The position numbers were made by a program, and so were the translations under genes. Of a DNA stretch of 64,000 nucleotides, positions 35,401-46,253 are shown in pieces. The stretch spans positions 124,001 through 188,000 of the forward strand of contig JAMPIV010006379.1 in the NCBI GenBank assembly GCA_024509875.1, in the 5' to 3' direction. How positions within the stretch are numbered: position 1 is the first letter of the stretch; the number at the start of each line of letters is the position of its first letter. Under the pieces are notes generated by a model. It was not told the DNA's origin, searched no databases, and saw only the letters and a list, made by a program, of their open reading frames with translations. The stretch comes from Oreohelix idahoensis (lineage: Eukaryota; Mollusca; Gastropoda; Stylommatophora; Oreohelicidae).

Positions 35401-37324
35401 GTCTTTGCTGCATGATCTTATAACAGCTGACAATATTGACGATGACACAAAATCTTCTTACGAGTATGTCATCGCGCTGAGACAAAAGATTATCGAAGCA
35501 TGCAAATTGGCAACGTCCTCTTCTGAATTTGCTAAGCAGAAGGCAAGACAATTTGCTAATAAGAAGAGAACTTTACGACAACTTTGTCCTGGTGACAAAG
35601 CATTTGTTTTGCTACCTTGTCGTGAAAATAGACTCCTTATTAGTTGGAAAGGTCCGTACGATATAATATCGAAAATTTCAGATGTTGACTACATCGTCGA
35701 TATTAACGGGAAGCATAAAACCTTCCACATCAATATGCTTACGGAGTTCCATGAACGTCCTGACTATCTACAGCCTATTTTCCAGGCAACGGACGATTCT
35801 CATGTCAAACATGGTCATTACTCATCACTGTCTGTAATACAGGATGAGGAAACAAGTTTTTCGGATGTTAATCTCCCGCTTCCAATGATCCCACTTCATT
35901 CTAGTGAATCATGGAAAGACGTTACTGTTTCTCCTGATTTGTCTCTAGGAGAACGGCGACAAGTTTCGTCTATGTTACAAACATTTCAGGATGTCCTCAC
36001 TGACATCCCTGGACAAACTCATGTCATTGAGCATGACATTGTTCTAACTGAACATACTCCAATTAGGGTTAGGCCTTATCCTATCCCTATACATTTCCAA
36101 ACACAGGTTGAAAAGGAGTTGGATGAAATGATAGATTTACAAATAATCGAACCATCCACTTCTGCATATTCTTCGCCGATGGTTATTGTTCGAAAAAAAG
36201 ACAATAACATACGTCTTTGCGTTGACTATCGCAAATTGAATCAAGTTACGAAGTTCGATGCTGAACCTATGCCTTTACTAGAAGAGTTACTTACTCGTCT
36301 TTCTAAATCGCATTTTTTCACTAAACTTGATTTGTCTAAAGGATATTGGCAAGTTCCATTATCCGAACGCGCCAAACCTCTTACCGCTTTCTCTACTCCC
36401 AGAGGCCTTTTCCAATGGAATTTTATGCCTTTCGGCCTTATGAACGCACCAGCTACATTTGTACGCATGATGCGTCGAATCCTATCGTATCGGTCAGATG
36501 TCATTGCTTATCTAGACGACATCTGTCTTTTCAGCGATACTTGGGAAGATCACTATTCAGGATTAGTTGAATTATTATCAACTCTGCGTGAGTATAACCT
36601 GACAGCAAAACCATCTAAAGCTTGTATTGGCTTTAGCGAAATTGCTTTCTTAGGCCATCGAGTAGGTCACGGTTTCTTGAAGACAGAAGACCATAATATC
36701 ACTAAGATACTTAACATCTCTATCCCTAGGACTAAAAAGCAAGTGCGAAGTCTTTTAGGTCTCATACAATTTTATGGACGTTTCATTCCGAATCTGTCCT
36801 CTATCATGGCACCTCTCTCTACACTATTAAAGAAAGGGTCGCCTAACATGGTTCACTGGTCTCATGAATGCCAATCTTCACTAGAGAAGATCAAAACTAT
36901 GTTTTCATCACCACCTATTTTAGTGTTACCTACAACAGATAAGACATTTGTTCTTCGTAGTGACGCTTCATCCACTGGGATTGGAGCGGCACTAATGCAA
37001 GAGTACTCTGGAACTCTGCATCCTGTAATGTATATATCCAGAAAACTTAATGCTGCAGAAAGGAATTACTCGGTTTTAGACCGTGAATTATTGGCAATGG
37101 TTTGGTCAATTCTCAAACTCCAAAGATTCCTTCTGGGCGCGCATTTCGTAGTGGAAACTGACCAAAAAGCTCTTACGGCTATCCAAAGTAAGAACTTGAA
37201 GAGCTCGAGATCAACTCGATACGCAATCGCTCTTCAACCTTTTCATTTTTCGGTACGAGCTATCCGTGGTTCAGAAAATGTGATGGCGGACATTCTGTCC
37301 AGATGCCCACATGATGCCACTTAA
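32477..37324 (+). CDS. gag-pol: Element C Gag-Pol polyprotein, integrase before reverse transcriptase
   Basis: 1615 codons, intact. Residues 30-130 form a charged coiled coil. Gag-like domain about 150-330 (ITFWLNRFERSC, RKLFKTMVPE). Asn/Arg/Gln-rich basic segment about 340-490. Finger C503-X2-C506-X13-C520-X-H522. Protease FDSGCTT with Asp 556. Integrase zinc site H752, H759, C789, C792; catalytic Asp 822, Asp 882 and Glu 918, an exact D,D-35-E. GPY/F-like module (WKGPYDIISKI). Reverse transcriptase KLDLSKGYW with Asp 1285 and YLDD at 1345-1348. RNase H with Asp 1496, Glu 1537, Asp 1562 and Asp 1605. The protein ends ten residues later. Every catalytic residue is present, so it is a good candidate for an active element. 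It would be processed by its own protease; that is family knowledge, not seen here. Confidence 0.94.
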   Translation: MSTLDYFITQGRALDKTGQQLEEWAVAQYDKALAAEERKALIEEKKLEAEERKLQREDEQKKLQIQTDEKRFQMEMEKEKRKDEAAAEEKKLQAAAEERKLQAEAQEKKAIREHEHQKELLAFELEKLKLTNISNVNQASSGNGKPFTYKVKVPAFNPSSDDITFWLNRFERSCRAHNVDKSQYANQLSENLKGDSLTSLSLVEEADKDNYDVIRAALLKKYQLSEEGYRKLFKTMVPEAGVEFSEFIARTRLTFDRWIELSKTEKTYEALMDLILRDKIMSSINKPFLEFLHERKPKSLKEMEQYCTQYVTAHPDVAISNSKVKEGMPVASATPYNPNHSHKFQGPQNRFNKKGNYYSYQNQGNQSFQGSSSNTWRRADSPRFRGGHNYRNFRKGSHSRNYPSFPSWRQQDHNYRDTHYNEYDDSNQRSYDSNPSRGYNSGNNDKYRGNNNRGRAQFKKHKAHYQANSAQQESHEAYKQNKDNDDSNNMACAAFDFGRASQCPQCKTLFEPTTVSTLSCGHPLPALPASIAHDGRGSLVLHKGLVNDNPVSVLFDSGCTTIGVRQSLIDPSHSTGKVVKCVTFGGTIEKYSTAIIRIATPFFTGDVHACLLPNPIADLIIGRIHGVKECTPEQISVWENQNMQSANAVVTRAQALNMPETSSVEDNEVHNQDDPLVISRDSFIKQQEEDPTLKKFFTLVTKGDPNKDSNCKSWITMKNGVLVRMVQDSTKSSHSQILVPKNLRVKILQHAHDSQCAGHMGFSRTKSRVLAAFFWPFVNKDIRIYCRSCKVCQEVKSKGPRHAAPIQAADIPIRPFQKMAIDIIGPFKIKSARGHQFILTCVDMCTRWPEAIPLKSITTADIADALWLIFSRLGFPGEILSDHGTQLISDTMSQVMSTLQIERSLSSIYHPMSNGMVERLNRTLKNLLGKITEDHPQDWDRVLPAALFAYREVPNEHTGFSPFELVFGARPRGPMSLLHDLITADNIDDDTKSSYEYVIALRQKIIEACKLATSSSEFAKQKARQFANKKRTLRQLCPGDKAFVLLPCRENRLLISWKGPYDIISKISDVDYIVDINGKHKTFHINMLTEFHERPDYLQPIFQATDDSHVKHGHYSSLSVIQDEETSFSDVNLPLPMIPLHSSESWKDVTVSPDLSLGERRQVSSMLQTFQDVLTDIPGQTHVIEHDIVLTEHTPIRVRPYPIPIHFQTQVEKELDEMIDLQIIEPSTSAYSSPMVIVRKKDNNIRLCVDYRKLNQVTKFDAEPMPLLEELLTRLSKSHFFTKLDLSKGYWQVPLSERAKPLTAFSTPRGLFQWNFMPFGLMNAPATFVRMMRRILSYRSDVIAYLDDICLFSDTWEDHYSGLVELLSTLREYNLTAKPSKACIGFSEIAFLGHRVGHGFLKTEDHNITKILNISIPRTKKQVRSLLGLIQFYGRFIPNLSSIMAPLSTLLKKGSPNMVHWSHECQSSLEKIKTMFSSPPILVLPTTDKTFVLRSDASSTGIGAALMQEYSGTLHPVMYISRKLNAAERNYSVLDRELLAMVWSILKLQRFLLGAHFVVETDQKALTAIQSKNLKSSRSTRYAIALQPFHFSVRAIRGSENVMADILSRCPHDAT

Positions 37325-37772
37325 CTGTTAAATATTGGATCTTTTTAATATGTATAACTTTACAACAGTTATTTTTTGTTTCTTTACTAAGATACACATT
37401 TGTAATTTAATAATAGAATGATGGTATCGCTACTTAGCGGTTTATTGATGTTAATTCACCGCTGTTCTTTGATGATTGTTTCTTCATAAATCATAAATTT
37501 AAGATTATAGTGTGAATTTTTGGTATGCATTGTATAATTACCAGAATTGTATTATACGTACATCACACCTTCCTGGAAACATTTATTCGTAGGGAAACAA
37601 TTTCTCTCAGATTTTGAGATATATATTCTCACCAGTCATATTAGGAATTATAGTTATTCCTGATATTTTCATCTGCGCAGTATTCTTGCGTTGTGAGCCT
37701 ATTCTACGGTGCTCCTAGATGTATTTAAAAAAAAAAATTTTATTTTTTTTTTCCCGGGAGGTGTGGTAAGAC
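37325..37772 (+). other. Element C 3' untranslated region and polypurine tract
   Basis: AT-rich, ending in a T run and CCCGGGAGGTGTGGTAAG immediately before the 3' LTR. This closely matches the tract of element A. Confidence 0.8.
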
Positions 37773-39347
37773 TGTAAAGGGCAATTTTTACTATCTTGCA
37801 ATATAATACATTTATATTCTTATTATGTTCGCAAATATTTTGTAAGCAAAGTATTTCCTTTTTAAGTGCTTAAGGAGAAGTCATTTTTGGGTTGCTTCCC
37901 TTGAAAATAGTTCTGTCATCTTCGATCGGACTCCGCAGACGACTCTAGGCCTACTGCGATTTATTCTGTGGCTGGGTAGGAATAGATTGTTCTTGCTTCA
38001 GTATATCTATGGCCTGAATTTATACGTAGTGTTTGTATGAGTAGGACGAGTCTGTCTTATATATGGATATCTTTGCATTTCTAAGTCGAACTAATTTGGT
38101 TGTCGCTAGAAAAGGTCAAAGGCTATGCAGCGGAAGTATCGCTAGCAAAGGGTGTGATCCATGGCTGTCATCCTGTGAGGATGCCGAGTTTTGTTGTAGC
38201 AGGCTTTTTGCCGAAATAGTGATCTATATATGGATGGGGAAAAGTGATAATCATTTAGACATGTTGTATGTACTTTACCCCAGTGTTTATTCTCTTTTGC
38301 CAAGGAATGGCAAAGTTATATTTCGCATAAAAAGGTAAAACCACAATTTATTATGAACTTGGGCTTCGCCATCGTTGTTGATAAGCAGATGCACAGTGGT
38401 ACTTTTAAAAAGAATATCCATTCAAAGGAAGAAGACATTCCTATGTATCAGCACTGGATTGTATGATATTATTCAATTACCTCTATGAGAGAACCTATGA
38501 AGAAATGAGGACATTTAATGAATGACTAATTTTGGTCTATATTCTATAGTGAGTGAAGCTCACGAGAGAGAGAACAGCCATGTTGAAATTCATATACTTT
38601 GTATTTATCGAGTGAGAAAAAGGGATGCCTGTACTATCGCTCGATGAACCAAGAGATCACTGCTACATGTGAGAACCCATGTCTGGGATTCCTATATTAT
38701 GAAATATATATATATTGAACTTTACGTGAAGGAATATTCGCTAGACGAGGTTAGGTCTAGGAGCCTTCCTATGTATTGGTTATGGTCTGACGTGCCCAGT
38801 CAGTAAAGCCAGATGATTTACATGATGGAACGCTGAATGCTTATTTACGAATGCTCCATTATGATATTTGCCAAGCATGAATGCTAACTTAAGATGATAT
38901 TCCTGTGATCAACATTATGCTGTCTATGTCGACATTTGTTCCTGTAACCATACACGTACTGTCCAAGTGTGCGTCCCATTAAATGTTATAAAAAGACCAC
39001 CGTAGTTCCAGTACTTCTTGAATTCGAACAGTGTGAGTATGAGTGATGTACTACCAACCTGTCAACTCTATCGAATCATTCTACCATTCGCGTACTGACA
39101 TTCAGATACACACTCATTGTTTACACTCACATTCTTGTCGGAGCCTCATCACGTTCCAGGACAAGATGACCTGTATGACCAAAACTGTGCTGGGTTTGAT
39201 GAGTTGACAATCGTTACACTTTACTACACCAGTCCCAACATCTACATTTATCCACTGGTGGACATTCACATCATTTAGCAAATAAAGCATGATTCAACAA
39301 CTAGTAGCCAGTATGAGTTAACAACTATACAAAGAAAGAGTTTAACA
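37773..39347 (+). repeat. Element C 3' LTR
   Basis: 1575 bp, nearly identical to 29621-31196. AATAAA at 39281-39286. Confidence 0.92.
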
Positions 39348-39721
39348 ATGCGCAGAGTGACAATCTCTGAGTCGCTGTTCACAATAAGACGATTCTAAGA
39401 ACATTCGAGATAAAAGTCTTACACAGTCGCGCCTTTTATGGACATGAACAGAAGCGTTAAGAAAGGTTTCAAACATCTACAACAGTTGACTGATACTACC
39501 AAATAAGGAGATATGGTCACGCTTCGTTCAAGACATTATAGACCGAACGTGTCTCTATACAAGAGGAGGTAAACTCATAAAAAATAGCAGTATCGATATA
39601 TCGGATTCTGTCCCTTTGACCATAAAATATATATAACATGCATTTCAGTCAAATAATGATCATACATACGAAAAACGATCATACAAAGACTTTGGAAAAA
39701 AGTAATTATTTGTGCGTAACA
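39348..39721 (-). repeat. Element A 5' LTR, piece 3
   Basis: Equivalent to about 12018-12391 of the intact LTR, from tgcgcagagtgac to the terminal gtgcgtaaca. The target-site duplication gacaa follows. Confidence 0.93.
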
Positions 39722-40243
39722 GACAATAATACTAAGAGTCTTCAATAATCCGAAGAAGCAAATCAATAAATCAAGTCTTGCAACAGTGAGAACCCAAGCT
39801 TCTAACAATCGAGCTTCCAACACAGCTCTCGCATTGCCGCTATAAACGTGCAGTGGATCGGAAAGAAACAATCAACAAAACCTGCGACGCTTCAAAGCAC
39901 AGATAAAAGGCGAAGACAATAACAGACAGTGATCGATTCCGTGAAACGCAATAATCGAAGTATCATCATCGGCAGCCGCCATGTCCACATCGAAGGTTGG
40001 CTGCAATGGATCTCCAACGTCTTCTGTCTCTTGTCTTGATGGTGCACTCTGAAAGACTCTTTCCTGTCCATCTCTTGTCTTGGTGGTGAACTCTGATAGA
40101 CTCTTTCCTGTCCATCTCTTGTCTTGGTGGTAAACTCTGATAGACTCTTTCCTGTCCATCTCTTGTCTTGGTGAACAGTTCACTGAACTCTGTGTTACCG
40201 ACATTTAGTTTTAGTTAACAGTAACACTTTCAATACCCAGATA
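39722..40243. other. Spacer between elements A and E
   Basis: Begins with the A target-site duplication and continues the sequence that lay left of A before insertion. Contains a tandem repeat (next entry). The minus-strand frame of about 110 codons over 39872-40204 is produced by that repeat. May be a relic of another LTR; unproven. Confidence 0.45.
40040..40190. repeat. Tandem repeat, about 45-bp unit, three copies
   Basis: Three copies of gactctttcctgtccatctc followed by ttgtcttggtgg and aactctgata, with small differences. Confidence 0.85.
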
Positions 40244-41613
40244 TGTTAAGTAGGTAGAATCAGTCTTGCAGTATAGCAGTAGATCCTACTTGACTGTAAA
40301 CCACCACTTGATAAGAATATGGTTATTTCAGAGGTATGTGTGTTCAAGTCTACATCATCGCCACATAGGCTAGTAATAAATATGTGTTACTACTGTCACG
40401 TCTAGAATATTGAGTGCGTGTGTTGGTTTAGTCGTTTACACCACAGGTACGTACACAAGAGTCATGGATGGTTGTAAACGACTGGTGACATTTAATACTG
40501 CTTTATTCACGTCACAACACACTGATATGAAATGCAGTCAGGATACAGTTCACAGCATACCACGAAATATATCTTAATACTATAAGGACTGCACACTCGG
40601 CAGTTACAATGAGATCAGCGCTATAATAATATAGTGAATCCTACTAGCAATTTCTCACAAGACTGCACACCCGGCAGTTTGCAATAATCTCGTCTTCACT
40701 CATCTCAGCGCGATCTCTTCCTCAACAACTATCCTCTCACAGGAAACCATGGCCTATATAATATTCATCAGCGCTATAAAGTATCATCAATAACGATTCT
40801 CTCACAGGAGATAATGGCCTTTATATAAATCATCAATAACTATCCTCTCACAGGAAACAATGGCCTTTATATAATTCATCCGCGCTATAAAGTATCATCA
40901 ATAACAATCCTCTCACAGGAAACAATGGCCTTTATATAATTCATCTGCGCTACAAAGTATCATCAATAACAATCCTCTCACAGGAAACAATGGCCTTTAT
41001 ATAATTCATCAGCGCTGCAAAGTATCATCAATAACTATCCTCTCACAGGAAACAATGGCCTTTAAGGACTGCACACTGCAGTTATCAAAATGGCCTACAC
41101 AACATCTTCAACTACTATCCTCTCACAGGAAATAATGGCCTTTAAACATTTTCACAATAATCCACACTGCAGTTTTATACTACGCTGTACCCACAGTGAA
41201 AAATCAGTCGACATTTTAACTTCAGCACTGCGCAGGCATTTCACTTCCCAAAAACACAGTCTTGACCTACCCGGTCAAACGCCCAGAACACTCTCTTCGA
41301 ATCACACACTCATCCCGCTCAACACAGTCACGAGACTTCCTCACTGTCAACACAACTCAGTCAATCAATCATCTGCGGGCTAGCCACGAGCTATTCTCAC
41401 CCCGCTCAAAACAATACAGAATAAATATATATCTCACAACTTGAGATGATCAGCGTTTTTCCACGCTATCTGTAATCTATTTCTCGAAACTACCACGAGA
41501 TATTTTCAAAACAATTCAATAGCCAACAAGCAAACAAGTGCTCCAACTCAAAATCTAACTTGTCTACTAACATACTCAGGTTTACTTCCCTTACACCAGT
41601 TCTGTTCTTAACA
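40244..41613 (-). repeat. Element E 3' LTR
   Basis: On the plus strand it starts TGTTAAGTAGGTAGAA and ends GTTCTTAACA. AATAAA is at 40502-40507 on the minus strand. It contains seven copies of a repeat unit with ctctcacagga (next entry). Confidence 0.8.
40728..41130 (-). repeat. Internal LTR repeat, about 65-bp unit, 7 copies
   Basis: Units contain atcctctcacaggaaacaat, ggcctttatataattcatc and gcgctgcaaagtatcatcaa. Some units are shortened. The homologous array in the other LTR has nine copies. Confidence 0.88.
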
Positions 41614-43334
41614 GCTTACCTCTCTCCCGGAGAAAAAAATGATTCTATCATTTTTTTTACAAATACATCCCCCCCAAAAAAAGATTAAGAGGACAATGAA
41701 TCTCTAACATATGCGTATAAGAATTACCTTAAGTTAAGTCAAAATACGACATCTACAAAATATAAGCATTAAGTGAAATGTAGAAATGAAGTATCCAATG
41801 TAATCAATTAAACATACTAAAAAATAATGCATTACAAAACCGAGTTAAGTGAATACAGAACAATTAAATAGGAAACAACCGATAGTAAAAGAAAAGACAA
41901 GATCAAGCAAAAGAAAAATGATCCGTAATAAAGGTAAGTATGAAATCAGAATATGAGGAAAAAAACAATAATATCACTTCAAGCAATTTCTTATATGTAA
42001 AATAACTACAAATATCACAAGTAGTTACACTATATTAAGTTATACCATTAACCTAACAATACATTATCGACACCACACAAAAAACCCAAAAAAAAAATTA
42101 CAATGTGCGGAAAAAAATATTTTCCAAAAAATACAATACAAAAATATTTCGTAACGCTAAGTTACATAAAAATAGTATTTTAATTTAATTAATTCAAATC
42201 TATAATTAACAAATTAACAAAGAAACTAGCTTTAACAAAATGAGAAACATATAACAATTCCTGTATCTAAGCAAACACTAAACAACACGTGTAAGTTTTT
42301 TAAAAAATACGTCACAGAGAAACACATAGGAAAACACACTATTACTAACATACAAGTTTGCAAATATATGAAAACAACGAAATGTATGCTAATCAAGTGC
42401 TTAAATCAGATCTCAAGATTCCTCAATCAAATAACAATACAGTATCAGCAAACGCTGTTAATTTTTTCTATAAAGTTCAATTTAAACTTTTAAATATTTC
42501 CGGCTGACAATCACGTTCAGCTTAGCTACAGTGTTATTTAGTTATAAATTTATATCTATCTCCACCTGATATACTAAAAGTAACTATTGTAACATTACAA
42601 CTAATGAGTATGTGCATAGGGCTGGCAAACTCATCACGTACAAAACTATCCTAACTATCACATCTGTAAAACAAAACAAAAAAAACTGCAAGTTCTACAC
42701 CAGAGTATAAAAGTCAATGATTATATGGTGTAAATAGGCATAGGTTTGTAACCATTAAGGTTAAATATAAACCTGCTCATTGCATTCATCAATAGTAAAC
42801 GACACGTCACTACCATCTAACACACTACACATTATCCAAAACACAATAGTATAAAAATAGCATCGAAATGAACTAATGCATAATTAAAACAGTCATACAT
42901 ATCAAGAAAAACTATTGACATCAAATGATGCACAAAGATGATGATCATAATACTACAGAGAAATTACATAATATTTCAAATATAACAACCTATAATGATC
43001 TATACAATAGAATACAATAACATCTACTGTCCTAACAAACAAAAAATTAAACGCAAAAAATCTCCATAGGTCTTGCCGACATCTCATAAACACTAGGGGT
43101 AACACGTCCAATGCATAGTTAGCACGCTGGTATGTTCCACTTGAACAGAAACTCGGGTACAATATTGACCTACATTCCTGATGTAAACAGGAGCGCTGAC
43201 CCATATCGAGAAGTCACCTCTGTTCAAAAAATACAAATGAAAATTTCCATTTTAATGAATGGTAAAATTTACTGAGAACAACGGAGAGTTTAAATAAACA
43301 ATTACCTAACACTGTGGTTTGTGTAGAATTCTGG
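41614..43334 (-). other. Element E polypurine tract and long 3' non-coding region
   Basis: Next to the LTR the minus strand reads CTCCGGGAGAGAGGTAAGC, like the tract of A and C. The 1.7 kb beyond it is very AT-rich and has no pol remnant that I can detect on either strand. A short SINE-1-like patch (gggctggcaaactcatcac) occurs near 42620. Confidence 0.65.
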
Positions 43335-45176
43335 TCACTTCACGATGTCATCAACTCTTCCTTTATCCCACGTAGACACCACAGAAGATCTAGGGACAAC
43401 ATTATCATTGCTACTTTGCTTACTAACAATGATTCTGGGATCATGTCGAGCAAAATTAGCATAATTGCACTTATTATTTGTTGTTTGATCAAAATATTTA
43501 TCATCATTTCCTCTTTGTTTGAGACTATTATTATGTCTATAATCCCAGTCAGACTTGTTATGCTTAACGTTTCTACTCCGAACAAAAAATCTGTCTGAAA
43601 AAGTATTGCACGATTGAAAACCCTTCTTGTATTTGCCTGTACCATTATTTTCAAAATTTTCAGAATTAAAATGTTGAGATACATTAACTTGTCTTTTTTC
43701 TCTCTGAGAAGGAAAATTATTATCATATGAATTCCCTTGGTATTTTCTAACCTTAGGATCATCTCTCCTACCAAAACTCTTTCCATTCTTTTCTTTGACA
43801 ATATGCTTATCTCTAAAAGTATCTTTATCCTTACGCATATAATGGGTTTCCTCATTGGAACCACTACTTATAACTTTATGTCTTGTTATCACCTTATGAG
43901 AACTTCCAAAATTAGTTACTCGTTTAATCTTTAGGCTTTTAGCCTGAAATTTATCAGGACTGACTGTTACATTATCATTCTCTCTATTACACTGCCGCCA
44001 AGAATCGTTGCTACTGGAAGCAGAATCAAAAGATCTTGGAGTTATATTTTCCCCGAAAAAATCTTTGCCATTACATTTAACCTTTTTATTAGCAAAGATT
44101 GTATGAGGCTGGCTCTTTGCTTTTCCAACTTGTTGGCAAACAACTTTCTGTCTAGCAATGTCAACATTGACAGTAGACCATATCTTGTTGTTCAAAATAA
44201 TATCGAGTAGGGCCTCTACTCTTTTTGTCCCTTCTGCAATTTCAACATTTTTTTGTGAAATTTCTCCACTTAATTTCCTATTTAATTTGTCAAATGTCAA
44301 AACTTCACTTCTCTCCTCTGTTAGCAATCTCTCAATCTTAATCATCTTCTCTCTCTCAGTCGTTAACTCTTCTAATTTGTCTTTCTCATCCTTTTATTTA
44401 TTTGCACTAATTTGTCGTGTTTCATTCTCACTATCCTCATTATTCATTAGCTCTTCAACTTCATTCGGAAATTCAGTATAATTCTCTTCTTCAATACCAG
44501 AATTTACTTTATTCAACAAATCAAGAAGCGTCTTTGTATAAGACCTATCACGGTCAGTTGTCTCAGCTTCTAATTTACCACACCTCTCTTTGTTTTCCTG
44601 AAGTTGTTGCTTGAGATCACTAACCTCATCATCTCTGCAATGAACTTGATTTTCCAAATCTTTAACTTTACCCAATGCAGCATCTAACGCCGCTTGCACT
44701 TTAGTAAGTTCCATGTTTGACTTATCTAAATCATTTGTTAGTCTCGACACTGTTTCTTGTAATTTACTCTTTTCAGTAATATCTTGCAAAAAATTAGCCC
44801 TTTCCTGTAGAGCAATCTGTTTGTTTTTCTTCATCCGCTCCTCCTCTTCTAATTCCTTTTTGTTATCCTCCTGCATGTTGTTGCCGATCATATTGTGTAC
44901 AATCTTATGCATATAATTGTGTTTAGCCCGAGTATAATCGTACACCATCGGACGTGGGCATTCTAACACCGCCAAATCTCTAGCCATAATCATTTCAGGA
45001 TTTGAATGAGGGTTATCGTCAGTAAAAAACTTTATGGCTGCTACCGCATTAAACAAAAACCCATCCAGCACGTATCTATCAAGTGCTGGGCCTTGTAATC
45101 CCTCAACATATTCACCTGCATCCGCTAAATATTCTAGTATAGGCCTCATATCATCTGGTTCATCATCAAAATCCAT
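43335..45176 (-). pseudogene. Element E Gag-like protein with one in-frame stop
   Basis: The start at 45176 has a strong context (CACC ATG G). Codons 1-260 run to a TAA at 44394-44396. The same frame then stays open through 16 more codons (KDEKDKLEELTTEREK) and 336 further to 43335, so the two frames are one protein interrupted by a single stop. The N-terminal part is acidic, with an alpha-helical domain (PALDRYVLDGFLFNAVAAIKF). The middle, about 110-300, is a long coiled coil that spans the stop. The C-terminal part is basic and rich in Asn, Lys, Arg and Ser, like the RNA-binding segments of the other Gag proteins. No zinc finger and no DSG protease motif is visible. Either the stop is a mutation or it is read through. 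I do not recognise the family. Confidence 0.7.
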
Positions 45177-46124
45177 GGTGATTCAATCACCCAGTCAACC
45201 ATATATCTATACCAGTATAATTATTAATATCGCAAGTTTATGTTTCAAGAAGTTCTGACAATTACCCTTCCATTTCACCCAGTTAAGCATCTATACCTGA
45301 AATTGCAATTATTTATTAACTTTGTATCCCCAATTCCTCTTCCATATGAGGGAAGTCAACATATATCATACAACCATCAATACTTATGCATTAAATCCTA
45401 ATAAAGTTGTCAGTATATTTCTAGACAACAAAAACAACAGTTATCAACATAATAGGTAATGAAAAGCACAGGAAGGCTCGTTGACATGGATAAGGCGACA
45501 CAGTTCACACAACAAAAAACCACTTATCTTGAATGAAAACAATCCCGTTCCTTTCCGCTAACACCCTGGATATCACAAAGTTCAATGGTAAAACAATCAA
45601 CCACAGAAAGGCATTGGAACTTGACACCTTTCCCCTCAGGTCTTGATTCAGCACGCTACGTGCTTGCACACCGCACAGGAAAACAGGAAATGGGTCACCG
45701 TCTGTCAATTTCGTTGAAAGGAGGTACACCGCTCGTTCATACTGCCTGACGTTTACTTGAACTGGTATACAGACGCCACTGTATATCATGACATCTCATA
45801 ATCTTGAGTAATAAATTCCTTCAATTGCGAATATCACTTGAGTATCAGATCCAACAATTATTGGATACTTGCCACGAACTGATAAGCGTAACTGATATTG
45901 AATAGGTTTTCCTTGGGACCCCTGTTACAGCTCTCAAATGTGATGTCTGTCTTTTGAATACTAACGCCACTCAGGCTAAATATAGAGACACGTTGCTAAA
46001 GGGTTCTGTATTACAGGCCACGCCCACACAGGGCTATTTCTAAATATGTTAAGTTCACACAACCTCTTGTCACATGAATGTCATATCTATTCGTTCCAAC
46101 TTGTAATGACTGGTCCACCAGATA
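45177..46124 (-). other. Element E 5' leader and PBS
   Basis: Non-coding leader. On the minus strand TGGTGGACCAGTCATTAC follows the LTR end, so the PBS starts TGGTGGACC, close to that of A and D. The 94-codon frame at 45505-45789 has no recognisable domain. Confidence 0.6.
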
Positions 46125-46253
46125 TGTTACCGGTAGAACCAGTCGTTCAGTAATAGGGCACTGAAACTATAGGTGACAGTTAATGACGGTTTTATTCTGG
46201 TATCAATACATTGTTATGAAATGCACATAGTCAGGATACAGTTCACAGCATAA
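46125..46253 (-). repeat. Element E 5' LTR, piece 1
   Basis: Starts TGTTACCGGTAGAACC. Shares the blocks atgaaatgca...tcaggatacagttcacagca with the 3' LTR, but is shorter than it by over 150 bp in this part. It ends with the F target-site duplication cataa. Confidence 0.7.

Larger units (their letters stand above)
29621..39347 (+). mobile_element. Element C: recent LTR retrotransposon inside A's 5' LTR
   Basis: Opposite orientation to A and B. LTRs of 1576 and 1575 bp differ, as far as I can see, mainly by three short indels: a T run near 30056, an AT run near 30557 and ac/atac near 31178. Insertion was therefore very recent. The polyprotein is intact. The A LTR resumes at atgcgcagag right after it, but there is no clean 5-bp target-site duplication. 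Confidence 0.92.
11059..39721 (-). mobile_element. Element A: full-length LTR retrotransposon, hosting B and C
   Basis: On the plus strand the element begins TGATAAGGGTGG and ends GTGCGTAACA, so on its own strand its LTRs run TG...CA. The target-site duplication gacaa is present at 11054-11058 and 39722-39726. Order on the minus strand: 5' LTR (in three pieces), PBS, leader, one 1641-codon polyprotein, polypurine tract, 3' LTR. The two LTRs differ at only a few bases over about 1.33 kb, so A is young. Elements B and C are younger still, because they sit inside its 5' LTR. Confidence 0.93.

Noticed and set aside
40728..41130. Regularly spaced repeats that could suggest a CRISPR array
   Set aside because: The units are contiguous LTR repeats in a eukaryotic retrotransposon, without unique spacers.
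43314..43598. Plus-strand 94-codon frame over E
   Set aside because: Antisense shadow of the E Gag-like ORF.
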